Source of the DNA: Lamellibrachia columna
Lineage: Eukaryota; Annelida; Polychaeta; Sabellida; Siboglinidae
DNA: 64,000 nt
NCBI GenBank assembly: GCA_963662155.1
Contig: OY759270.1
Span: 52,310,471-52,374,470, forward strand
Direction: 5' to 3'
Within the stretch, counting starts at the first letter, position 1. Each line of letters starts with the position of its first letter. The translations under genes were made by a program, and so were the position numbers. Shown here piece by piece: positions 42,101 to 57,100 of this stretch. The notes under the pieces were generated by a model. The model worked only from the letters and a program-made list of their open reading frames with translations. It made no database searches and was not told the DNA's origin.

Positions 42101-45100
42101 TTTTTTTTACATTCAGTACATTTTATTTTGCTTGCTTTATAATTTGTTCTGCATGAACTTTTACTTGTGCTAAAAAACTAAACACTCGATGTTTAGCATT
42201 TGTGTGACTGCCCACATCTCTGGGTATATTTAATACAGTACCAATAATATCAACAACATGTACAGAGAGATCACTAGTTTATTTTTAAATCTGCAATGTA
42301 ACAAAACAAGGTACTGAGTCTGTCCCATGTTTCATGGTCATGCCACTACTGTTTGAAATGACTTAACAAAAATAGGCTGTGTCTTGTCAACGGCAATGCT
42401 TTGGTTGTCAATGTCACCAACGACATCCCCAGTTTCACCGGTCTCGGCACTCTCGGGCACGTTGTCAGTTTTCGTAATTGTTTCAGCAACAACAGTCTCC
42501 GCTATTGTTTGTCTCTTTAACCCAACTGACTAGGGTACCGTGTGAAAGTAGGGGAATTGTTTTTTTTTCCGGCGGCATCGTTACGGCATGTGGTTCGATG
42601 AGCGACAAATTAGGAGAGGACTATATGTTCACCCTAAATGATAAATGACATACTATCAAAGCGGCAAAACGATGAAAATTGCAGAGCAATACAATTCTCC
42701 GCCGCAACCCCGGATAAAATATTAATCGTGCGGTACCAAACTTGGTAATTTTCTCAGATAAAAACGTTGGTATTATGTATCACTCTTATATAAATATGCG
42801 TCACTAGGGCACACTCTGCAAAAACAATGCGGCATTTAAAAATATGATGTGTCAATGCAAGGCCACTGCCCAGATCAATCCCTGAACAAAATGATACCTC
42901 AATCACATTTGTGTGATAATTATTAGCGATGTTATGATTTTTAAAAGCACCATTGTGAATAACTCCGATTTGTGTACAACGTGGAAATTTATCATTGGTC
43001 ACTCCTAGGGTTAAACTAGTTATGCTGAATTGATAAAAATCCATCTTTACTCACCCAGGACTTTGGGCTAACCTATTTATACCATGTATTTGACCTGCCA
43101 GCCGCCTTCAGTGACCCTCAGCTTCTCCTGTCTGATGCCAACACTGTGTACAAGACGTCCCTAGATGGCTTCAGTACAGAGGTGACACTCAACCACCCCG
43201 AGTCTCTGAGTCCCGTCAAGGGTAAGTTTGTGTTTGTTCTAAGATTGTCACATCAAGTTTATCTCTGTTGGAAAATTGCTAAATAGTTCATGTACCAGTA
43301 ATTAGTTTGTGAGTCATTCACCAGGTGGCATCACATTTACTGTTAGAAGAAAGATGTATATCCTACAGAAATGTTGTTTAAAATAACAACCATTTGTACA
43401 AAGGTTTGCCCAGATCATTGTCAAAATAGCATATGCTCAAAAATTCCCTCAACCATCATATGTTTCATAATTACTGGTAACATTACCTAAGCCTACATGT
43501 ATTTCTAGTGTGTATCTGAAATGAGTGTATATTTAATGCCATGGATTTTTCCTTTCAGGTATCTTGGTGTACAAAGGTCGCTATCTGTGGTGCCTGGCTA
43601 ACGGGCAGGTATATGAGAAGTCTGGCAACGAACCAATCAAACACCTGCCTCACATCGTGGACGCAGCTGTGCTTGCGGTTGATTGGCTGACGGACACGCT
43701 CTACTGGGCCAGCAGCAAACATAACATGGTGGGTTACGTAGTGTAATAATAGACTCTACCCGAAATAACATATTCTTAATTGCCAGATGGTGAATACATA
43801 CATACATACAAATTTCGTTGATTAAGATTATGTGTCATAGTATATCCAGAAGTGCCTGAAATAATTTGAATAAAATGAACAATCTAAAACATTCCTTTTT
43901 GTTTTGCTGTGCACCGAAACAGTTGTAATACAACGGCCTGTCAGGCACTTGATAGTGTTGCTGTCAAAATTATTGTTATTGTAATCTTTATTTATGATTC
44001 AATAACTGAATGCAATTGTTAATAAACACATCACTGCATGGTAGATCATGCGAGCGACCAGCAACAACGGCATTGAGACGATCCACCAGGGGGCAGCAGT
44101 GATCCAGGACCTTGTTCTCGACGCTGTCCATGGCTACATGTACTGGACAACGTCACACAGTCTCGAGTCGGCGAGACTCGACGGTCACAGTCATGAGATC
44201 ATCCACACTGTCCCTTACTTCCTTGGGAAATACATCCTGGGAGTTGCACTCAGATACAATGATGACACAGGAGGTGGCTCCATCTACTGGCTTCTGAAGA
44301 ACGGTGATAAACTCATTCTTTACCAGATGGCGCTGCTCACAGATGACACCGTTACACAGAGAAGTGCTGTCCGCAAAGTGGCGAAGTTTACGACCACTCC
44401 ACTGTGAGTAACATTTGTAGCCATTTTAGATGTGATTTGACATCTGTTAACGAGATAGTGTATCAAATTCTTTTTTGCATGCCTGCGTCTTGTGTCATTA
44501 AATTAAAACTCCCTAATAAATCAGACCGAAATTGCTATTATAAACTGACTTGTACCTGAACTCGTTCAAATCATATGGATAAACCATATGTTACAACACA
44601 TGACAAAGTGCACTAACCATATGTACATTGATGTAAAAATAGAAAGGCGGGGTACGTGATTATCCACCTACAACGTACAATGCTATACATAAAGTATGTA
44701 CATAAACAAATCATACTCTGAATGATGTACACAAACATTTAAACCACTAACACATCAAACAGAGAGGGAGGACCAATTTTGCCCCACAAAGTAGTACTCG
44801 GGTAATGTCCGAGTACCCGCACTAAAAACCCTGTGTACACAGCTGACGATTCAGTGAAGAGGGAAAAGCATTTAATGCAAAACCTGGTGTACCAACCTGG
44901 ACTGCAGGACATGGAAAAGCGTAAATCAACTCAAAAAACTTTGTGTACTACCTCTCTGCGATTAGCGTTTCACAATGAATCTCGTAGTCAGTCTACGCAT
45001 GTACCCAATGTGACATATTAGAAAGAAAGAAAACAGTTGATGCAATGTTAGAGAGGATGGGTGGGATTTCAAATTTGAGCACAATTGTTGTCATTGTTTA

Positions 45101-48100
45101 CTTGGTGAGCGCAGGAAAATAACTGGCTTGTGTCTCCACTACCCATTACAGCTCTGCCGCCCTTTCGACCAATCACTGGTCTGATAACGGGCACATGGTC
45201 CTGCAAACCCGATCAGCGCCTCCTAGCGATTAACAGTCTGAAAGGCAAGGCCTGCGTAGCTCATATGGGAGGGAGTATCACTAATACTTGTCTGCACCAC
45301 CAGACTGGCTTCACTCTATTGCTCGGCGGACAACGATTACGCTCGCAAAAAGTTATTTTGTTGTTTGGACAAAATTGCAAATTTTTTCACTCATGTTATT
45401 TTCACCTGAGATAATGTTAATAAATCCTGATGTCACCCCCAACCACGATGTCCCCTTAACCATGATGTCACCCTCAAACCTGATGTCACCCAACCCCGAT
45501 GTCACCCCAACCCCGATGTCACCCCGAACCTGATTTCACCCCAAACCCAATGTCACCCCAAACCCAATGTCACCCCAAACCCAATGTCACCCCAAACCTG
45601 GTGTCACCCAAACACGATGTAACCCCAACCTCGATGTCATCCCAACCCCGATGTCATCCCAACCCAGGTTTCGCCCCTACCCAGATAGAAGGGCCCTACA
45701 TGTTTTAGAGTTTGTTCCCAAAGACATGCAGTGGGGTGAAAAAAATGTCCCAGGTTTTGAAACAGCAGCAGATGGACTAAAATCTTGGTTCCCTTGATTG
45801 ATCTATTAGCTGTAGTCATTTGTCACTCTGTTCTGAAGTGCTCCCCTGTCCAGACAATCTTCATGTCCCGACCGGCCAACATTTTCAACAACAAACTCAT
45901 CTATACTTGACGACCAATCATCTTTACACTCCGGGAGTCCTGTAGATTATCAAGTCTTGTCTTGCCAACCACCGGTTGATTGAAGGCTGCTATCTAGCAA
46001 TTCTCATCACATCTTCACTTAGAAATTTAACAAGATTTAACAATATTGCCATCCCAAACAACAAGTTCCAGATGGCAAAGTGGACAAGGAAGCCATTGGC
46101 TTATCGAGAGTCCAACAATTTTCTCATCTATGTGTAGCCCACCCTTATCAAATATCTGTCAATTCTATTTTTAAACATATTCACACTACTAGCATTAACA
46201 CAATCATTTGGCAGTTTGTTCCATTCATTTATCACCCTCTGTGAGAAAGAGTACTTTCTCATGTCCAACCTACACTGCTCCTTAACTAATGCTGCTTTGT
46301 GTCCTCTGGTTCTACTGCCTTCTTTAAGTTTGAAGAACATATTCCTATCAACATCCTCATAACCGTTCACTATTTTAAATACTTCTATTTGGTCTCCTCT
46401 TAGTCTCCTGGTCTCTAGTGTTGTCACTGAACCAGATGCCGTCATCTCTGATGCTGTTTTGTAAGAATTGAACATGCCCACTGTTTTGTTACCGGTTTAA
46501 TCAATAATTCATCAAATGCTGTCAAAAATGTGCCTTCCTTGTAAAAACGGCACAGCAGCTGTTTTGTTAGAAATGTTTTTCTCTGGATTTTTTTACAATT
46601 TGACATGAACAGAAAGTTTGCTAATTTTATGCTGACATACAAATGAAATGATTTTAATGCTTCATATTCTAATAGAAATTATACTATGGCTAATAAGAAG
46701 TTCATAATGCTGTTCACATATCAATATTTTTAGAATATTTTTCTCTGCACAATCCACAATTTCTGCTTCTCAATATCACATTTTACCAGCAGCTCGTCTT
46801 GGTAGTTAACCAATTACCGTAATTTTTGGTGTATAATACGCCTCCAAGTATAATATGCACCCTGCCATTTTGCTGAAATCTGACAAAATTTCTATATTAC
46901 CACGTGTAATAAGCATCCCATATTTAAGCATGAACCCCCGATTTCCCCACTTCTGATAGTTCGGTTGAAGCACGCTTTAGAATGTCCCTTAGTCTGCTGT
47001 ACCTGTTCAGTCTAAGTAACGCCCGGTGCATCAACGTCTTCTGCCATGAGCTAACTCTGTGATGCTCTTTGGACTGCAAAACCCAATATTTAAAAAATAC
47101 TATATATGTTTTTGTACGTGGAATGATTGAATGAATGCATTGGCATAGAAAAAATCAGGTAAGAACTGTTGTTTAGTGGTGATTGCCACGTATTTGATCG
47201 GACAAAAAATATGTTTAATCTTGTTGCCATGCATAATATGTACTTGGTCTTTTAAGTAAAAAATTAATGGGGTAAATGCGTATTATACACGGAAAAATAC
47301 AGTAATTAATTCATTAAGTACCCAGCATTATTTGTCTAAGAATGGAGTCCTTTCTCTCTAAAATGTTGGCTATCAGCATAGCATTGACTCTCCAAATTAT
47401 ATGCTGTGCTAATTAATTAATTATTCATCAAGGATTTCACAAAAGTTGGATTTTGTGTAACACGCATACAACTGGAACGTCTCATTTAAAGAGAATCTCT
47501 TCCAATTACTTGTCTCGTTAATGAGTCAATGAATTATTTATTACGCATTCCTCTTGAAGCATTGTTGACACCGGCAGCAGATCATTATAGGTGACCATGT
47601 TAATATTTGTTTGTCCTGTCTGCAAAATAACAATTCACTACAATATATTTTGAGAAAATCAACATAGGCTCCCATCAATGTGTCTTTCTCCTTGCCCTTG
47701 TCCTTGTTGAAAAAGGTGAACAAATCCATAAAAGAGGGTATTGTCTCAATATCACTGGCACATGATACGTATGCCGTGTACATGGAACTGAAACAGTGAT
47801 CTACTCCGTACCAGTTTCCACCTTTACACGACCTTCAATCTTTTTCCTAATATGCAGCCTGCAAGTTCCTCAACTGTTTTCCTCTATTAGCCCATTGACC
47901 ATGATAGCCCACACTCATCCCCTGACACCCCAAGGAGGGATACGGTTGCCTCTGCCCAGCTATTTATAGCTAGGGATGAAACTAAAAAGGGTTGTTTGAT
48001 GTTCCCAAACTGCAGGAACAAAGTGATACTCTAAGCAGACAGCCCGTAACTCTGCCTGTCTTTCCCTGACAGGTTGTAGAAACCCATTAAGTGATAGACA

Positions 48101-51100
48101 GATCCAGGGTTTACCCGGATCCAGGGATAAACATTCTGCCAGGTCATTGATTCTACGTAATTTTTTTTTCATTGAGTCATTCCTAGAACCAACAAAGACT
48201 TAAGCAGCATTCGTGAGATTTCTTCAAGGATCAGGTGACAGTAGTTTTTGAAAAAGTTGTCAAAAAAGCTACTGTGTTTTTTCTTATTATTCATCTGGTG
48301 CGTGAGGCGCCAATGCCAGCACTACGACATCTCTTGGACACGTGCACAGTTCATGTATATTTTATCAGAATACCCTATGACAGTTTGATTAGAAATACAG
48401 TTGTTGTGTTTGGTGGTCAGAATAAACTTGTTGCTTGGTGCGCTTTTTCAGTCATGTTTGATGTCAGAGAGAAATAGAGACAGACAGACTTCCTGCAATA
48501 GACAAAATGGTTGTATATTTAATAGTCATTTCCATGAAGTCATAAATGTTCCCGGGAGATTGACAATTATCTCTCGATTCATCACAAGCTGTCTTCCTAG
48601 ATGAAGTTGAAAACCATGGCACGTGGGTCGGGGTGTCTGGTGCGTGCACCATGTCTGGGCCCGCACCATGTCTGGAGCCCTGCACCATGTCTGGGGCCCG
48701 CACCGTGTCTGGAGCTTGCACCGTGTCTGGGGCTCACACCGTGTCTGGTGCATGCACCGTATCTGGCACCTGCACCTTGTCTAGTGCATGCTCTGTATCT
48801 GGGGCCCACACCGTGTCTGGGGCCCGCACCGTGTCTGGGGTCCGCACCATCACAGTCTCCGATCAACATGAAGCAGAATAGAGCCATATCTATTTTTACC
48901 CAAACCACAAATCGCCTGGCATCCTGCATCGTTTTGGAAATAAACTGCCTGCGGTTCTATTTATCATCCGAAGCGCCAGTGATTGACATTGATTGCCAAC
49001 AAGTTCTGACATCCAATGACATCACCATCTTAGATTGTCCATCTGAATAATCAAAGATCCATAATTAATTTCTGCCAGCTGGTATTATACATGCTAAACC
49101 TGGCCCTGTGGGAAAATCACTGAGTGACACAGCTTCTGGGTGCTTTAGTTTATCTGTTATTCAGAGGGAGGGAGGGGGAGGGGGTGGGGAGAGGGGCAGG
49201 GAGGGAGGAAGGGGAGGAAAGAGGGAGGATGGGCGGAGAGGGGAAAGGGGAGAGTGGTAGAGAGAGGGAGGAAGAGAGAAAAGGAGAGCGGTTTTTAACA
49301 CAAACAAGGGAGGGAGAAGGGGAGGGAGGTTAGGAGAGAGGATGGAGGGGAAAGAGGAGAGAGGGAGAGGGAGGGAGGGAGAAAAGGAGAGTGTTGTTTT
49401 TAACACAACAACAAGGGAGGGAGAGGGGGAGGAGGAGGAGAGGGGAAAGAGAGGGAGAGGGAAGGAGAGAGAAAAGGAGAACACTGTTTTTAACACAACT
49501 CACTTCAATGTTTTTTATTCATATAAAACATTGTTGTTTACTTTCACGTTTTAGTTAAAGATAATTAGCAAGTGTATAATATATTAAACTAATGGTATGA
49601 TGTTATTATTCATAATAAAGTGTATATCCATTTCACAGCTACATATTAAATGAACCCTCCAGGTTAAAGCTAAGGAATGGCCAAACCCCTGGGTAAAAGT
49701 GGCTGGTTTCAACAAAAGTAGCTACCTAAGCCTATAAATAACACATAGTACGACGTATGGCTGCCTCCCAGGTTGGTTGAAAGGCAATCCAGTCCAACCT
49801 GTCAGTCAACAAGTCTAGCAGCAACTTTGATTGTTGCTATTTCAGAAGTGCTGAAAAGGAGGGTGAAAACTTGAAATGTTTTACGAGGTCACTCACATAC
49901 CAGGGGAGGTACATTGGCCCTAGTGCTAACAAATCAACAATGCATCAACACAGGCAGCCATTTGTATAAAATAAACGTATCCAGACTGCAGAAAAGTAGT
50001 ATAAGGAAATCTCGTAGGTGGCGCTGTTGGCAGAATGCAGCCTATGATTTGCTGTAGGTAATAATAATAATATACTTTTATTTCAGACAAAAGTCCATAT
50101 AATAATAAAATACAATGCACATAATCAGTATATAAATATACACACATTTCATGCATTAAAAGTAAGCAATTGAATAATCCAATTATTTATCATTGGACTT
50201 TTATAATAGAGAACAGCATGACACTAAATAATATAATAGAGAACAGCATGACACTAAATAATATAATATAGAACAGCATGACTATAAATAATATAATAGA
50301 GAACAGCATGACAATAAATAATATAATAGAGAACAGCATGACACTAAATAATATAATAGAGAACAGCATGACACTAAATAATATAATAGAGAACAGCATG
50401 ACACTAAATAATATAATAGAGAACAGCATGACAATAAATAATATAATAGAGAACAGCATGACACTAAATAATATAATAGAGCACAGCATGACACTAAATA
50501 ATATAATAGAGAACAGCATGACAATAAATAATATAATAGAGAACAGCATGACACTAAATAATATAATAGAGAACAGCATGACACTAAATAATATAATATA
50601 GAACAGCATGACACTAAATAATATAATAGAGAACAGCATGACAATAAATAATATAATATAGAACAGCATGACAATAAATAATATAATAGAGAACAGCATG
50701 ACACTAAATAATATAATAGAGAACAGCATGACACTAAATAATATAATATAGAACAGCATGACACTAAATAATATAATATAGAACAGCATGACACTAAATA
50801 ATATAATAGAGAACAGCATGACACTAAATAATATAATATAGAACAGCATGACAATAAATAATATAATAGAGAACAGCATGACAATAAATAATATAATAGA
50901 GAACAGCATGACACTAAATAATATAATATAGAACAGCATGACACTAAATAATATAATATAGAACAGCATGACACTAAATAATATAATAGAGAACAGCATG
51001 ACACTAAATAATATAATATAGAACAGCATGACAATAAATAATATAATAGAGAACAGCATGACACTAAATAATATAATAGAGAACAGCATGACACTAAATA

Positions 51101-54100
51101 ATATAATATAGAACAGCATGACACTAAATAATATAATAGAGAACAGCATGACAATAAATAATATAATAGAGAACAGCATGACACTAAATAATATAATATA
51201 GAACAGCATGACACTAAATAATATAATAGAGAACAGCATGACACTAAATAATATAATAGAGAACAGCATGACACTAAATAATATAATAGAGAACAGCATG
51301 ACAATAAATAATATAATAGAGAACAGCATGACACTAAATAATATAATAGAGAACAGCATGACACTAAATAATATAATAGAGAACAGCATGACAATAAATC
51401 AGAAATAGTGGACTTTCTGACTGTTCTAGAAGGCATAAAAGGCTAAAAATTCATATTGTAAGTTCGTCATGAAAAAGTTTTAAAAAGGATAAAAGTTATG
51501 TATAAATCCTTTTTAGAGGATCTTCTGCCAGCTTTATTATAATAGCAGGCGAGATTAGAGATGTTTTAATGATACCTCTACGTAATTTAAACAAAACAAT
51601 AAGTATGCCAAATATATTTTATTCTAAAGGATACATTTGCATCCTTTTATTAGTAATATTATGATGCAGTGGTTTTGTTGTATCAGGAATATATTATGAT
51701 GCAGTGGTTATGTTGTATCAGGAATATATGATGCTGTGGTTATGTTGTATCAGGAATATATTATGATGCTGTGGTTATGTTGTATCAGGAATATATGATG
51801 CAGTGGTTATGTTGTATCAGGAATATATGATGCTGTGGTTATGTTGTATCAGGAATATATTATGATGCTGTGGTTATGTTGTATCAGGAATATATGATGC
51901 AGTGGTTATGTTGTATCAGGAATATATTATGATGCTGTGGTTATGTTGTATCAGGAATATATGATGCTGTGGTTATGTTGTATCAGGAATATATTATGAT
52001 GCTGTGGTTATGTTGTATCAGGAATATATGATGCAGTGGTTATGTTGTATCAGGAATATATGATGCAGTGGTTATGTTATATCAGGAATATATGATGCAG
52101 TGGTTATGTAGTATCAGGCATGGAAATTATATTTTTTGAATGAAAGTATTAAACATTTGTTGATTTTGAAGTGAAAACTTGAAGTAAACATTGGAGAATG
52201 TGAGAAAGTTGACTTTCTGTTGGCAGGCTTTCGCCCGTCATGCACTACTACAGTGGGAAACTCTTCTGGCAAGGAGGGCGCAAAGACATCATTGTTCTCG
52301 ACATCCGTGGCAACAGCCTTGCAAAGCTGCTTGTTGCGACGTCTGGTGACATTGAGACATTCACGCTGGTACACAGCTCCCTCTACTGGCTGCCAGGTGT
52401 GTGACTTTGTGTTTTCTTGCAGTGAGCTGCCATAGATAGTTGGCAGTTGCTGCTCTCCTCTTTTTTCCCTGGCACCCATACCTCTATCCCTGTAGCCCGG
52501 GGTGAGGCTGGCACCGATATCGGTCGTTGATTTATGTTTCCCCTTCTTCAGATATCTTTGATAATTTGCCCTCCTCACTCTATGGGAAGCTTCAAAAACT
52601 GTGTTTTAAGGTGTTTTTTAAAAGTATTAATGGACTCACCTTTATGTGTTTATGTACATGTGTTGTGATCTGGCAGTAGACATGAGACCTATGGCACACT
52701 TACGGTACTCGATTCTTATGTGACACTTGTGATGTTTGCACTTTATATTTTACACAATAATTTCTATGTACATTGTACAGTGCTGGTTGTACGTCTGATG
52801 GTAGGTCCAGACGATAATTGTATTGGTTTCAGGCCTCGACATTAAGCTGTTGTACCCAGTGGCCTGTCAGGCCAGCAGATTTTAAAAGTTACTGGCCCCC
52901 CGAAAAAGTTACTGACCCGAATAAAAAAAAAAACTGTTTTGCAATACATCGCATTACAAGTCGATGATGCGAGTTTGGCTGTGATTTCTTTTACTGTTGG
53001 TGATTTACTTTTATGCTTTCTGTCGGTATTCCGCATGGCAGACAATGTTGCTGCTAGAATCGTTTCAGAATCAGCGCAGCAGGTCGCATTTTGAAAATGA
53101 CGGGTGGTGCCGCCGTGTGTGTACTGTTGGCATTTTTTGACAATCCGTATCGAGTTACATCTAGTTATAATCAAAAATACGACGGGGCGAATCGGACCTG
53201 ACACTGTATATAACTAAAACTGTTACAATTGGTTTTATTTCTTTTAAATATAAACTTTTAGGCTGAAGTACAAAGTTACGGTAAAGTTAACTATCTGCGC
53301 CCTAGCGTGTCCTGGAATGTGTGTTAGGCACTGTCATGACACTAGCAGACAGTCCGTGAACCAGTTTAAATGAAATTGGTACGTTGAATGCGTTGAATGT
53401 GACTAATAAAAACGATCTGAAACTGATGGCCCACCCGGGCCAGTAAAATATGAAACCTTGTAGCCCGAACTGGCCCGGCAGCCCCAAAAAGGGCTCCGGG
53501 CCAGCTGGCTAGTGTTAATGTTGAGGACTGGGTTTGTATGTTATGTCCCCCTGCACACTTTGTTTTACCCCTGCACACTTCGTGCACCCCTGCACACTTT
53601 GTGCACCCCTGTACACTTTGTGCACCCCTGTACATTTTGTGCACCCCTGCACACTTTGTGTACCTTCACTTTCAATCTTGGCACAATCAGCTGTGAACTC
53701 GCCACTATAAGAATGATGTGTTTGTTATTATTATCCACACTGTCCGTTTTATGTCAGTTCCTTCTATCTGTCAACTGGTCATCTGTTGGTTCTGATGCCT
53801 GTCCATCTGGCATCCAGTCCATTCCATGTCCGCCTGTCCAATTCATCCAGAAGCCAAGAAACAGAAGTTTTTATATCTTGACCTCATTGCTCAGATCTTC
53901 AACTTGGCCTGATTGCTCAGAACATCAACTGAATTTAAGAAGAAACAAGTTTTTATCTCTTGGCCTCATTGCTCAGAACATCAACTGAATTTAAGAAGAA
54001 ACAAGTTTTTATCTCTTGGCCTCATTGCTCAGAACCAGGCAGACTTCAGCTGAATTTAACAACCATTAAAATTCCACTACTATTTGTGCTAATCAGCTGC

Positions 54101-57100
54101 TGTAACTGATCTGATTGCAATACTCTACCCTATTTTCTGGACGACGCTGAAGAGACAGACTAATGTTAAACAATGCATCTCAGACATTTGAATGAATAAT
54201 GAATGACACTATGACTTTGATATCAGTTAACATGTTTCTGTCCAACTGAGTTGACTGATAAATACATCAGCTTATGACAGCACTATTAATATGTGATTAA
54301 CATCTCACCACTTCCATTGAGCGTGGGACTATTTTTCATAATTCTCTACATTTAAGTTGGCCATCACTATCAGCGTGGACAGCTGTGGTGGAATCGATGT
54401 TAGATTACCTGACAGCTCTCTTTCGAGTGCCTGTAATTTTCGTGCCTTGAGCAAATAATTCTGCCAACACCTTCAGTTGCAATTTTTTTTATATCTTACA
54501 TCCAGTTTGTGCCGTTGGTAATTTGTGTGAGTGATTGCGCACTGATCATGCCAGTATTGTTTCAGCAATTACAATCTGATGGCACAGGATTGGGACACCG
54601 TCATGAAATGCCAATTTGTAGATATCTCATCTTTAGTCACAACTTTCCGAATCTTGCACGAGGAAGCTCCAAAAGATTAATCAAGCCTGACCATCTCAGA
54701 GTTGTTAAGGATTGGCATTATTTCTACACTGATAAAGTTTTTGCAAAAAGTATTCATGCAAATTCTAAGATTAAAACTATACAAATTAGTGTATCATAAT
54801 TATGATGTAGGTAATATTCTCACCTGTGTTGTTGACCAACAATTTTACAATGAGAATTTTTTTTTATTTATGTAGGCAAAGTTGGCATTTTAGTCTTGAA
54901 TCTGCTCACAGATGAGTCATTGTGACATCATGATAAAATCAAAGTCACTGTGACATCATGATGACATCAGAGTCATTGTGACATCATGATGACAGAATGC
55001 AGTCAAATGTGATAAATCAACATCACAAACCTGATGTTATAAGACAGTTAATGGTGGAATTATGATGTGTAGTTTTGGTTTCATATTTAGTTTCAGATGT
55101 TTTGTTTTTTATTAGGTTTCTCTTTTGTTTTAGATTTTTGGTTTCATATTTGATTTCATATTTGGTTTCAGATTTTTGGTTTTATTTTTGGTTTCAGATC
55201 TTTTGTTATATATCTGGTTTAAGATGTTTGGTTTCATTTGGTTTAACATTTTTGGTTTAATTTGGTTTCAGATTATTGGCATCATGATTGTTTTCAAATT
55301 TTCAGTAAAATTTTTGGTTTAACATTTTCAGTTTCATTTCTGGTTTAGATGTTTGGTTTATGATATGTGGTTTCAGATTTTCAGTTACAGATTTGATTGT
55401 TGATCTTTGCTGCAAGTGTATGATTTTAGGATAAATGAGATTAAATATTACTGTTACACAATTTAATCTGCCCCAGTTACCAGACAGTGTTGAGGAGATT
55501 GTCCCAGTTGCCACGGAGAAACAGTGACAGTGCGTGGGTTCACCAAAGCTCTCTACACAGCTAATTTGTCTGTGCACTGTCAATCACTTATCCCATAGAA
55601 GGTCACATCTTGGTTGTATCATTCCAATGACACTTATACCAGGGAAGTGATGACAGCCTGCTGGGATGGCTTACTCCTCCACTAGTTCCATCCATCCGTT
55701 GTCTGTCACAGCCTGTCTTCCTTTCGGGAAGATCTGCAAAAATCACCCCACAAGAGAACAATGCACCATATGGAATTTGAGTTTTCTAACATGTACTAAA
55801 TAAAATGATTAATGTATTACCGTTTATCATTTAACCTTGTAATCATGATACCTGTACTAAAAAAAATTGACAATGCTACGCATGCAGCAAAGATCATAAA
55901 TCAAATCTGGAAATTCTGTTTACTTTAAAAAAAAGTGAAATAACCATATCTGCCCAGCTTTAGGGGGATGCTCCAATTTCCCATCTCCGCCATGCCTCCT
56001 AAATCATTCAGCTCCTGCTTTCTCAAATGGTAAAAAGTAGTTTTCATGCATGCTGTCATAGATATAAGTCTACAACTCAGTCGCTAGATAGTCGCAATGG
56101 TGTGTTTGCTGCATTCATCACTAGGTTTATTGCGATGTATTTTCGTGGTGGCCTGGATGATAGTTGTGGCGTCATCTGTCAAAGTGGTGGGACAGAATTG
56201 GAAATACATATAAACATGTTCTAAAATCTCCCTCACTGTCATGTGAAGAGGCTGGCAGGTATTGTAGTAACTTTCCTGGGCTGTTGTATTGGAAGTTTGT
56301 TTTCTGTTTATCAGGGATAAGAGAGTCCTGCAGAAATGCAGATTTCCACGTTTTGGGTATCCAATTGGGTGATTCCTGTAATTCATCCAGATCCGAGGAG
56401 ATTGCCCGAGGCGCTTTACCTTTTCATGGAAGTATTCAGTTATACTGCAATTACTGCACAGTGAGTAGTTGTTCCACAAAATTGCCCAGACCTTGAAATG
56501 GCAGCAAGAGGATTTGAACCTGGTCTCCTTGATTGAAAGTCCCACATGCTAACCACTGGGGCACTGCACCCTGAACACTTCCCTTGATGAGGCTCCTTCA
56601 GGTCTGACTGGACATCCCAGGGAGCCAAATTGCTGGCCATTGGGCAGGAGCTGTGAAGAGATTCTGATTGGCCGTGAAATAGCGTCGTTAGGCCATTGTA
56701 ATCTTGCCTCCTCTCCAGATGTCTGTGTGCTTCCTGACACACAAACAGAAAGATGGTATCATGAGAACCTTCACTGCACTACAGCAGGATTGACAATGTC
56801 TTTGAATTTGTGAAAAATAAGATTATTATGATAACAATAACACAATTACCAGTAACAAAGGATTCATTATTGAAATACATAAATTTCTGTCAATCCCCCC
56901 TTAATATGGTTTAAACAGCAGTTGAAGTTGCTAGCAAAGTGAGATGTAGCAGCTCAAATATAAATGACATATATATTTATGAAAGTCTCTTGCCAGTTGG
57001 CACCATAATTATTTTATTTTCTCAGAAACAAAACGGATAATAAAAATTTATTCTCAGTTTGTTCAGTAGCAAAGCTAGATTTATATCTAAAGGCATTTCT

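Noticed and set aside
43050..43101. Acceptor tcacccag at 43050-43057 for exon 14
   Set aside because: It forces a frame with a stop after exon 13. The acceptor at 43100-43101 keeps phase.
48464..49050. Cys/Pro- or Arg/His-rich frames on both strands
   Set aside because: They arise from the degenerate 18-bp GC-rich repeat.
50190..51436. Hydrophobic 384-399-codon minus-strand frames resembling membrane proteins
   Set aside because: 30-bp AT-rich array; the hydrophobicity reflects T-rich codons.
52220..52435. 71-codon plus-strand frame [14 protein letters not shown]
   Set aside because: Shadow frame of ROS1 exon 17, which reads YYSGKLFWQ in the phase-consistent frame.
56490..56575. A functional tRNA gene on the minus strand
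   Set aside because: A and B boxes are recognisable, but stems are poorly paired and a SINE tail follows.
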